DNA from: Mucilaginibacter sp. | GTDB taxonomy: Bacteria; Bacteroidota; Bacteroidia; Sphingobacteriales; Sphingobacteriaceae | Reading direction: 5' to 3' | Length of the DNA stretch: 47,807 bases | NCBI GenBank assembly: GCA_028288125.1 | Contig: JAQBOH010000003.1 | Span: forward strand, 1-47,807 | Shown here: in pieces, positions 37,890 to 45,711 of the stretch | Position numbering within the stretch: position 1 is the first letter of the stretch | How the letters are laid out: each line of letters starts with the position of its first letter | The notes under the pieces: generated by a model | Databases searched by the model: none | The model's input: only the letters and a program-made list of their open reading frames with translations | Told to the model about the DNA's origin: nothing | Made by a program: the position numbers and the translations under genes

Positions 37890-40403
37890 ATGATAAAAAT
37901 CAACCTAAAACTCGCAATCCGGAATATTTTCCGGAACAAATTGTACTCTGCAATAAACATTATCGGTTTAAGTGTAGCGAGCGCATTTTGCATACTAGTT
38001 TATTTGTATGTGAAAAACGAGCAGTCGTTCGATTCCTTTCACCAAGATCTGAGCCGGTTATACCGGGTTGAGCAGAGCGATATTTTTGGTTCTACTTCGT
38101 CGCGCATAAAACTTAAAAAAAACTTTTTTTCTTTTTTATCGCATGATGCGGGGCAGTTAAATATGATACAAACGCCCACTATTTTGGCTGTTGACCTTAA
38201 AAGAAATTTTCCTGAAATAGAAAATGCAATCAGGTTTGAAGGTTTGGGTGCCGAGACGATCCGGGTAGGGAATAAAAGTTTTAAAGAGCAGGATAATAAC
38301 CTTACTTACGCCGACGCTGATTTCTTTAAGGTATTCAATTATCCATTAATTGAAGGTAACGCCAATACGGTGCTGCAGGGCCGGAACCAGGCTGTTATCA
38401 GTGAAAAGCTGGCGTTGAAATATTTTGGAAAAATTAACGCGGTCGGCAAGGTTTTCACAATGCCTAATGAACTCAATCGCCCGCCGGTAACCGTTAGCGG
38501 CGTGTTCAAGGATTTCCCGGCTAACTCCAGCTTTCAATTTGATATGATTATCCCCATCGAATCAAACCCTGATTATAAGGACAATTTAGCCCGCGGTACA
38601 AATTCCTTCAGCGATCCGTTGGTCATAAAACTGAAAAAAAGGACAAATGTAAATCGGTTCCAGCAAAAACTCAGCACTTTTGCTGCGGGCTATTTTCAGG
38701 ATTTGATCAACTCGATGAAAAAGCATGACCCGAAGAAAAAATATGCCGGCATGAATTTGTATTTACGCCCATTCAACCAGGCGCATTATAACCAGTCTCC
38801 CGGCTGGAACCATTTTACCGATCTGAATAGTATTTACCAGTTGGTTTGCATAACGGCTATTATATTGTTTATTGCCTGTTTAAATTATATCCTTCTCACT
38901 TTAACAAATACCGTTTCGCGCTCCCAGGATGTAGGTATCCGGAAAACGATCGGCGCCGAAAGATATAGGATCATTTTTCAATATTATACGGAAACCCAGC
39001 TGCTGGCCTGCACGTCGGTACTGATAGGATACCTTATTGCGGTAATATGTTTGCCTCTTTTAAATGGCATCACCAATACCGATATTAACTTATCCGGTTT
39101 TTCAAACGGTGCAGTTTTCCTGTTCCTCCTGTTGTTTTCTGTGGTTTTAGGTTTGCTGGCCGGTATTTATCCTGCGCTGGCCATGTCGGGATTAAAGCCG
39201 CTTAATATCATGCGTAGTTTTTCGGCATACAAGCTAAGTCCGTTCTTGTCGAAATTTTTGGTGGTTCTACAATTTTCTATATGTACCATCCTGGTTATAT
39301 CCACCCTAGTTATTAACAAACAACTCCATTATATTAACCAGACCGACATGGGCTTTAATAAGGATCAGGTGCTTATTATACGATCGCCGTATGGATGGGC
39401 CGATAAACAAAATCCTAAAGTTTTAAAGGAAAGGCTCATTAACTATGCAGCCACCGAACCGGGCGTCCAGGATATTACAAGCGTAAGCATTGTTTATGGC
39501 GGGTACAACAACAACGCTTTTTTTATCAACGGAGAAAAGGTAATGCTCCAGGCGCTTGACATCGACTATAACTATTTCTCCTTCTTAAAGATACCTATCA
39601 TTAAAGGCAGGAGTTTTTCAAAAGATGTGGCTACTGATACGGCCAAATTAAATCTTCCCGGACTGAGAACGGCACAAACCTTTTCGCTGGCATCAAGGGC
39701 TATAGTTGTTAATGAAACATTATATAATATGCTCGGAAGACCAAAGCTGGACGAAGTTAACAGGCAAATGGGCGGCCCCATTATTGGTGTTTGCAGGGAC
39801 TATCATTCGGAAGATCTCACGAAGAAAATACAGCCCGCTTATCATACCGTCGAAAAATATGGGCCGTTTAGTTTTTGGCTGAAGATAAGAGCGGGCCAAA
39901 GCCTGCCTGCCGAAATAGAAAAGATAAGGGCCAGGTGGAATATCTTAACAAACTCCGCTCCGCTGGACTATACGTTTCTCGACCAGGAGGTTGCTAAAAA
40001 TTACGTGGAATACCAGCGGTGGATGAAAACTATCACAGTGTCCTGTATTATTGCCATACTGATAGCCTGCCTTGGCTTATTTGGATTATCGGGGCTAGCT
40101 ACTATCAACCGCACAAAGGAGATTGGTATCCGGAAGGTTTTAGGCGCATCGATATCCAATTTGTTTATAATGCTCAACCGCGGTACACTTATCCTGGCCG
40201 CCGGTGCATTTTTTATAGCTGTCCCGTTAGGCTACTACCTGGTGCACCAGTGGCTCGACAACTTTGCCTATCGTATTAAACCCGATTGGATATTATTTGT
40301 AACGGCGGGAGCAATAGCCATGCTTACGGCGATTATCGCTGTTAGTTATCATACCATTAAAGCGGCGGTGGCAAACCCGGTGAATAGCCTCAGAAGTGAG
40401 TAG
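37890..40403 (+). CDS. P9: FtsX/MacB-type ABC permease, most divergent member
   Basis: 837 residues, the longest of the set, with extra length in periplasmic domain 1. The first FtsX motif is SQDVGIRKTIG (~346): aspartate replaces the near-invariant glutamate, and the preceding segment is LNYILLTLTNTVSRS rather than NFMNLSTARS. The second FtsX motif is normal (EIGIRKVLG, ~743) and the end is NPVNSLRSE. If the first motif contacts the ATPase, this protein may pair asymmetrically or with a different ATPase. It lies 111 bp after P8. No frameshift or stop is seen. Confidence 0.92.
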   Translation: MIKINLKLAIRNIFRNKLYSAINIIGLSVASAFCILVYLYVKNEQSFDSFHQDLSRLYRVEQSDIFGSTSSRIKLKKNFFSFLSHDAGQLNMIQTPTILAVDLKRNFPEIENAIRFEGLGAETIRVGNKSFKEQDNNLTYADADFFKVFNYPLIEGNANTVLQGRNQAVISEKLALKYFGKINAVGKVFTMPNELNRPPVTVSGVFKDFPANSSFQFDMIIPIESNPDYKDNLARGTNSFSDPLVIKLKKRTNVNRFQQKLSTFAAGYFQDLINSMKKHDPKKKYAGMNLYLRPFNQAHYNQSPGWNHFTDLNSIYQLVCITAIILFIACLNYILLTLTNTVSRSQDVGIRKTIGAERYRIIFQYYTETQLLACTSVLIGYLIAVICLPLLNGITNTDINLSGFSNGAVFLFLLLFSVVLGLLAGIYPALAMSGLKPLNIMRSFSAYKLSPFLSKFLVVLQFSICTILVISTLVINKQLHYINQTDMGFNKDQVLIIRSPYGWADKQNPKVLKERLINYAATEPGVQDITSVSIVYGGYNNNAFFINGEKVMLQALDIDYNYFSFLKIPIIKGRSFSKDVATDTAKLNLPGLRTAQTFSLASRAIVVNETLYNMLGRPKLDEVNRQMGGPIIGVCRDYHSEDLTKKIQPAYHTVEKYGPFSFWLKIRAGQSLPAEIEKIRARWNILTNSAPLDYTFLDQEVAKNYVEYQRWMKTITVSCIIAILIACLGLFGLSGLATINRTKEIGIRKVLGASISNLFIMLNRGTLILAAGAFFIAVPLGYYLVHQWLDNFAYRIKPDWILFVTAGAIAMLTAIIAVSYHTIKAAVANPVNSLRSE

Positions 40404-40406
40404 AAA

Positions 40407-40510
40407 CCTCACCCAACCCTCTCCAAAGGAGAGGGCTTTAAAAAGGGATGGGTTATAATTTATATAATTTAAGGAAGCCCCTCTCCTTTGGAGAGGGATT
40501 TAGGGTGAGG
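40407..40510. repeat. paired inverted hairpin repeat (REP/MITE-like) between P9 and P10
   Basis: The left arm (40407-40435) contains CCCTCTCC-AAA-GGAGAGGG, a perfect hairpin, after CCTCACCCAA. The right arm (40478-40510) is the inverted copy, CCCTCTCC-TTT-GGAGAGGG then ATTTAGGGTGAGG. The arms are about 42 bp apart. The whole can fold into one large stem or two small ones. It fills the 138-bp gap and begins four bases after the P9 stop codon. Confidence 0.85.
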
Positions 40511-40541
40511 CTAATGACACAGTGACAAATAATCAAATAAC

Positions 40542-42935
40542 ATGATAAAAAACTATATAAAAGTTGCCTGGCGCAGTTTAACGCGGCAAAAGCTTTACAG
40601 CCTGATCAACATATCGGGGCTTGCCATTGGCCTGGCTGTTTGTATGCTGATTATGCTTTATGTAGCACATGAGCTGAGCTACGATAAATTTCACGCAAAT
40701 GCCAAACGAATATTTGCCTTAAATGAACATGTTAAAATGGGTACCCAGGAAATTAACATGGCTTATACGAGCTATGCCAGCGGCCCCATAATAAAGCAAA
40801 GCACACCCGGCGTGGCCGGTTATATGCGTACACGGAAACCATTTAAAGACATAGTAATTGAAAGCCCTATATTGGCAAATGCCAAATTTTCGGAAAGCAA
40901 AATGTTTTTTGCCGATGCTGATTTCTTTAGTTTTTTCTCGTTCAAATTGCTGTCTGGCGGTGCGTCAAATGTGCTCAGCCAACCATTTTCGCTGGTCATT
41001 ACGCGGGATATGGCTAAAAAGTATTTCGGTAACGAAAATCCCATAGGTAAAACGCTGAAAATTAAAACTGAGGACACATACCAGTATACAGTAACAGGTA
41101 TTGCCGAAAATGTGCCTTCAAATTCCAGTATCGACTTTAATTTCATGGCATCAAACGCAAGCCTGAAGTTGATGCGCGAAGCCAGGCCCTTTCTTGAATC
41201 GCAGCTTGTTCAAGGCGGTGCATTCACCACTTACCTGCTTTTAAAGCATCCCCAGGATTCCTCGTCGGTGCAACGCGCGGTTCAATCATTCATAAAAGGT
41301 AAACCGGGCCCAAAAGATGACAAGTTTCAGCTTATTCCGTTAACGGATATGCATCTTAATACCAGCAGCGACTTCTCAAATACCAAATACCTTAAAATAT
41401 TCCCGCTTGTGGCGGGTTTGATATTGCTGCTGGCATTGGTTAATTATATGAGCCTGTCAACCGCCCGCTCCACTTTAAGGGCTAAAGAAGTAGGTGTGCG
41501 GAAAGTCAACGGGGCGAGCCGGATTTCCTTAGCCACGCAGTTTTACATCGAGTCAACTCTTTTTACTTGTTTATCCTTTATACTCGGGTACATGCTGTGC
41601 TATCTTTTTAAACCCTGGTTTTTAAATATCCTGGAGTTAAAAATCGATACGTCATTTTTGTATAGCGCCCCGGTACTTTTGATCTTATCTGGTTTACTAA
41701 TAATAACCATTGTAATTGCAGGCAGCTATCCTTCTGTAGTTCTGTCGGCCTTTAAGCCGGCAATTACCCTTAAGGGAAAGATGAGCAAACAAACGGGAGG
41801 TGTTACTGTCCGTAAAGTATTTACCACTTTCCAGTTTGCCATTTCGGTAGGATTGATCATTTGCGGGATAATAATCGACCGTCAACTATACTATTTCAGG
41901 CACACCGATACAGGTGTTAACCGCGAAAACATAGTGATGATACCCATCAGCAATAGCTTCGGAAAAAACTATCAAAGTTTTAAACATGATGTTTTAGCCA
42001 TAGCGGGCGTAAGCCAGGCAGCCACATCTCATTACCCGATGTACAAAGGATATGATATGTTTTTCCTGCACGATAAAGTAAAAAAGGAGGAGATGGCTAT
42101 GCCGATACTGACCGTGGATAAAGCATTTATTCCCACCCTGAATATTACTTGGAAAATACCGCCCGTATCCGAGGATATTATTGCTATGCCGGACAAAGTA
42201 GTGATCAACGAAATGGCCATATCAAAATTGGGTTTACCGGCCAACCCAATTGGGAAAATTGTTGACTTCGGTGGCAAACAACAATACAAGGTAGCAGGGG
42301 TTACCAAAAACTTTAATTTCAGTTCACTGCAAAGTACCGTAGGCCCGCTATGTTTATTTATAGCGAAGGACACCGTTACCGACTGGGGCGTATCCGGTGG
42401 ATGCCTTTTTGCCAAAATAAAACCGCATGCTAATTTACCGACTATAATTTCGGCCATCCAGGTCAGCTATAAGAAATACGACCAGGAAACACCGTTTAGC
42501 TATACATTTATGGATGATGCATTTAATGCGCAATACAAAGCGGAAAATAAGCTGGCGTCTATATTCACCCTGTTCACAGGGATAACTATTTTACTGGCTA
42601 CGCTAGGCTTATTTGGCCTTGCCGCCTTTACGATAGAGCAGCGCACAAAAGAAATTGGTATACGCAAAATACTGGGAGCGAGCCTGTCGGCCTTGGCAAC
42701 TTTGTTGTCCGGAGATTTTTTAAAGCTGGTACTGCTTGCCATCTTTGTTGCATCGCCATTTGCCTGGTGGGCGATGCACAACTGGCTGCAGGGTTTTGCT
42801 TACCGGATAACCATACAGTGGTGGATGTTTGTTTCGGCCGGTGTTTTGGCCGTTTTGGTGGCGGTAATAACGATTAGCTATCACGCTATAAAGGCAGCTA
42901 TAGCTAATCCGGTTGATAGTTTGAGAAACGAGTAA
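40542..42935 (+). CDS. P10: FtsX/MacB-type ABC permease
   Basis: 797 residues. It is the close paralog of P4: shared KLYSLINISGLA, SYDKFHANA, LKIFPLVAGLILLLALVNYMSLSTARS and GLIICGIIIDRQLYYF. The first FtsX motif is EVGVRKVNGAS (~314), asparagine where most members have leucine; the second is EIGIRKILG (~702). It ends NPVDSLRNE, the only member with N before the final E. Its leader AATGACACAGTGACAAATAA is a loose form of the heptamer leader. It is the last gene of the P6 operon, followed by a hairpin. Confidence 0.93.
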   Translation: MIKNYIKVAWRSLTRQKLYSLINISGLAIGLAVCMLIMLYVAHELSYDKFHANAKRIFALNEHVKMGTQEINMAYTSYASGPIIKQSTPGVAGYMRTRKPFKDIVIESPILANAKFSESKMFFADADFFSFFSFKLLSGGASNVLSQPFSLVITRDMAKKYFGNENPIGKTLKIKTEDTYQYTVTGIAENVPSNSSIDFNFMASNASLKLMREARPFLESQLVQGGAFTTYLLLKHPQDSSSVQRAVQSFIKGKPGPKDDKFQLIPLTDMHLNTSSDFSNTKYLKIFPLVAGLILLLALVNYMSLSTARSTLRAKEVGVRKVNGASRISLATQFYIESTLFTCLSFILGYMLCYLFKPWFLNILELKIDTSFLYSAPVLLILSGLLIITIVIAGSYPSVVLSAFKPAITLKGKMSKQTGGVTVRKVFTTFQFAISVGLIICGIIIDRQLYYFRHTDTGVNRENIVMIPISNSFGKNYQSFKHDVLAIAGVSQAATSHYPMYKGYDMFFLHDKVKKEEMAMPILTVDKAFIPTLNITWKIPPVSEDIIAMPDKVVINEMAISKLGLPANPIGKIVDFGGKQQYKVAGVTKNFNFSSLQSTVGPLCLFIAKDTVTDWGVSGGCLFAKIKPHANLPTIISAIQVSYKKYDQETPFSYTFMDDAFNAQYKAENKLASIFTLFTGITILLATLGLFGLAAFTIEQRTKEIGIRKILGASLSALATLLSGDFLKLVLLAIFVASPFAWWAMHNWLQGFAYRITIQWWMFVSAGVLAVLVAVITISYHAIKAAIANPVDSLRNE

Positions 42936-42948
42936 AGAAGAGTGGACG

Positions 42949-43012
42949 GTTTGCAGTAGCAGTTGGCAGTTTACAAAGGTAAAACACAAACTGCCAGCTG
43001 AAAACTGCAAAC
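42949..43012 (+). terminator. terminator-like hairpin of CAGTTTG heptamers after P10
   Basis: The arm at 42949-42972 (GTTTGCAGT..CAGTTGGCAGTTT) pairs with its near-complement at 42988-43012 over a ~15-nt loop, followed by TTTCTTC. It starts 13 bp after the P10 stop. The stem is long but the T-tract is broken, so termination is likely but not certain. Confidence 0.6.
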
Positions 43013-43023
43013 TTTCTTCAAAC

Positions 43024-43062
43024 TGTATCATAACCGGACATATACTGTCACGCTTACGAACA
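43024..43062 (+). promoter_or_regulatory. paired 17-bp enhancer sites, copy 3 (P11 operon)
   Basis: Site A TGTATCATAACCGGACA (43024-43040) is identical to copy 1. Site B TGTCACGCTTACGAACA (43046-43062) starts 22 bp later. Site B also overlaps a perfect 16-bp palindrome TACGAACATGTTCGTA (43055-43070), giving an extra inverted half-site not present in the other two copies. The rest of the 308-bp gap holds the hairpin before it and the promoter core after it. Confidence 0.78.
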
Positions 43063-43116
43063 TGTTCGTACAATAAATTTATATATAACTTTTTGATTAT
43101 TAATACTTTAATTGTT

Positions 43117-43132
43117 TGGTATGTATTTTAGA
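43117..43132 (+). promoter_or_regulatory. sigma54-like promoter core of the P11 operon
   Basis: TGGTATGTATTTTAGA lies 93 bp after the start of site A and 127 bp before the P11 ATG. It shares 14 consecutive bases with the P6 core. The -12 GC of the classical consensus is again absent. Confidence 0.56.
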
Positions 43133-43200
43133 TAGACGTAGTTAGATGCTTATGAAACAGGTTAACTGAGTTGCCAATCGCAATAACAGTTGAGTATAAA

Positions 43201-43233
43201 TCGCTAATTCACTTAAATCACTAATTCAATAAT
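43201..43233 (+). repeat. octamer leader repeat before P11
   Basis: Units TCGCTAAT, TCACTTAAA (9 bp), TCACTAAT and TCAATAAT end 10 nt before the P11 ATG. Confidence 0.8.
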
Positions 43234-43243
43234 TGAGTCGCTC

Positions 43244-45607
43244 ATGATAAGGAATTACTTTAAAACCACTTTGCGCAGCCTGTTAAAAAACAGGTCGTAC
43301 AGCTTTTTAAATATCGCGGGTTTGGCAATTGGCATTACCTGCGCGTCGCTGATATTTTTATGGGTGCAGGACGAAATGACCTTCAATCATAATTTTAAAA
43401 AGCGCGATAACCTGTACACCATTTGGGAAAACCAAACTTACGAAGGCAAAATATCCACCTTTCGTGCAACGCCGGGGCCAATGGCGAAAGTGCTCACTGC
43501 CGAGATACCCGGCATAAAGCGAGTGGCAAGAATGGATGGCGGTGGCACCCGATTGTTTTCCCTGGGCGACAAAACCATAAATGAGGCTGGTAATTATGCT
43601 GATCCCGAAATATTTCCGATGCTCGACCTGCCTTTTATCAAAGGCAGCGGCGCCAATGCCTTTAGGCAATTACACTCGGTGGTGATCAATGAAACCATGG
43701 CAAAGAAGTTTTTTGGCGACGCCGATCCGATGGGAAAGTCGTTAAGGATAAATAACGAACAGGATTATACAGTTACCGGCGTATTTAAAGACCTGCCTAA
43801 AAATTCCACTATGCAGTTTCAATGGCTGGCGCCTATGGCAAATATAGATCATAAACAATTCTGGATGGATATTTGGGGCGCCAACTGGGCCCGCACATAT
43901 GTGGAACTGGAGCCGTCGGCAAATTTAAAAGCCATAAACCAAAAGCTGAGCCATTATATCGCGTCAAAAACCAAAAAAACCAATACTACGGTTTGTTTCC
44001 TGTTTTCGATGAACGACTGGAACCTGCATAGCAACTTCATCGACGGCAAAATGAATGGCGGTAGGATACTATATGTAAAGATCTTTTCATTTATCGCCTG
44101 GATCATCCTGTTAATAGCCTGCATCAATTTCATGAACCTTTCAACCGCACGGTCGGAGCAGCGGGCAAAAGAAGTCGGCGTACGCAAGGTGATGGGTGCC
44201 GGGAAAGGAAAACTAATAAGCCAGTTTATAAGTGAGGCGATCATTATGTCGTTTATTGCAGCCCTGGCGGCTCTCGGGTTAATTTATTTAACAATGCCCT
44301 CGTTCAATAATCTCGTCCAAAAGGATTTGACTGTTGATATTTTTTCCGTTTTGCACTTGTTGTATTTGATTGCAATTAGCCTTGTAACCGGTTTGCTTGC
44401 AGGTAGTTATCCGGCATTTTATCTGTCGTCGTTTAACCCGATAGCGGTACTAAAAAATATAAAAATAAAATCCCGTTCCGGGTCAGGCTTCATCAGGCAG
44501 AGCTTGGTAGTCATCCAGTTTTCTGTTTCGATTATCCTTATTATCGGCACCGTAATTATCTACCAGCAAATTCAGCATGTAAAAAACCGGCGATTGGGTT
44601 ACAATAAAAACAACCTGGTTTATGTGATCCTGCAAGGAAAGCAGGCTGAACATTTTACAAGCATTTATAACGACCTGAAACAGTCGCGAGTAGTAGAGAA
44701 CGCCGCATTGAGCGACAATCCTGTATTACAGATAGGGAATAATACCGACAATTATTCCTGGGATGGCAAGGATGCCACGAAGAACCCACTGATCAGCTGG
44801 CAAAATGTAAGCCCCCAATTTATTTCAACCATGGGCATGAAGCTGGCCGAAGGCAGGGATTTTCACGCGCAATCTTCAATCGATAGCAGCAATGTCATCA
44901 TCAATGAAGCATTGGCCAAACAATTAGGCAAGCAAGGCAGGGTAGGCGCGATTATCCGGGAAGATGGGAAAAAACCGCTCGTCATAACTGGTATTGTGAA
45001 AGATTATTTATATAACGACATGTACGGTGCAGCGGCACCGCTTTTATTATACAACCGCCCGGCAAATGCGAGTGTTTTAAGCATCAGGTTTAAGCCAGGC
45101 GTAAATATGCAGGATGCACTGATTAAGGCAGGCGGCATTGTAAAAACCGATGCTCCCGGTTATGCTTTTGATTACCAGTTTATTGACCAGGACTTTGACC
45201 AATTATTTAAAACAGAAACACTAACGGGTCAGCTTGCCGGCATTTTTGCGTCGCTTGCGATATTTATATCATGCCTCGGGTTGTTTGGGCTGGCCGCGTA
45301 CACCGCAGAGCGAAGGATAAAGGAAATAGGCATACGCAAAGTGCTGGGCGCGTCGGTATATGGACTAGCGGGACTACTCTCGAAGGATTTTCTGAAGCTT
45401 GTGACAATATCATGTGTGCTGGCATTTCCAGCTGCATGGTGGGCAGTAAACAACTGGCTGCAAAGCTACCAATATCGCATTGTGGTGCAGTGGTGGGTAT
45501 TTGTAGTGGCGGGTTTCATGTCGCTGTTTATCGCTTTAGCTACCGTGAGTTTTCAGGCCATAAAGGCCGCGCTGATGAACCCGGTGAAGAGTTTGAGAAG
45601 CGAGTGA
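43244..45607 (+). CDS. P11: FtsX/MacB-type ABC permease
   Basis: 787 residues, the shortest complete member. The first helix reads AGLAIGITCASLIFLWVQDE, and periplasmic domain 1 opens with a tryptophan-containing segment, as in P2. It also shares an SWDGKD-type motif of periplasmic domain 2 with P2. The FtsX motifs are EVGVRKVMG (~309) and EIGIRKVLG (~692); it ends NPVKSLRSE. It is the first gene after the third enhancer/promoter element and should head a third transcription unit that continues beyond the window. Confidence 0.93.
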   Translation: MIRNYFKTTLRSLLKNRSYSFLNIAGLAIGITCASLIFLWVQDEMTFNHNFKKRDNLYTIWENQTYEGKISTFRATPGPMAKVLTAEIPGIKRVARMDGGGTRLFSLGDKTINEAGNYADPEIFPMLDLPFIKGSGANAFRQLHSVVINETMAKKFFGDADPMGKSLRINNEQDYTVTGVFKDLPKNSTMQFQWLAPMANIDHKQFWMDIWGANWARTYVELEPSANLKAINQKLSHYIASKTKKTNTTVCFLFSMNDWNLHSNFIDGKMNGGRILYVKIFSFIAWIILLIACINFMNLSTARSEQRAKEVGVRKVMGAGKGKLISQFISEAIIMSFIAALAALGLIYLTMPSFNNLVQKDLTVDIFSVLHLLYLIAISLVTGLLAGSYPAFYLSSFNPIAVLKNIKIKSRSGSGFIRQSLVVIQFSVSIILIIGTVIIYQQIQHVKNRRLGYNKNNLVYVILQGKQAEHFTSIYNDLKQSRVVENAALSDNPVLQIGNNTDNYSWDGKDATKNPLISWQNVSPQFISTMGMKLAEGRDFHAQSSIDSSNVIINEALAKQLGKQGRVGAIIREDGKKPLVITGIVKDYLYNDMYGAAAPLLLYNRPANASVLSIRFKPGVNMQDALIKAGGIVKTDAPGYAFDYQFIDQDFDQLFKTETLTGQLAGIFASLAIFISCLGLFGLAAYTAERRIKEIGIRKVLGASVYGLAGLLSKDFLKLVTISCVLAFPAAWWAVNNWLQSYQYRIVVQWWVFVVAGFMSLFIALATVSFQAIKAALMNPVKSLRSE

Positions 45608-45610
45608 ATA

Positions 45611-45711
45611 GTCATTGGTCAATAGTCATTTTTAAAAATGCAATATGATAGCTGACCGATGATCAAATAACACCAATGGGCCAATGACACAATGACTAAT
45701 GACCAAATAAA
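45611..45711. repeat. inverted heptamer repeats between P11 and P12
   Basis: GTCATTG, GTCAATA, GTCATTT units (45611-45632) just after the P11 stop are matched by the inverted units CCAATGA, CACAATGA, CTAATGA (45681-45704). The second set then runs through CCAAATAAA into the P12 ATG. The two sets could pair, placing the start-proximal leader in a stem. Confidence 0.65.
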
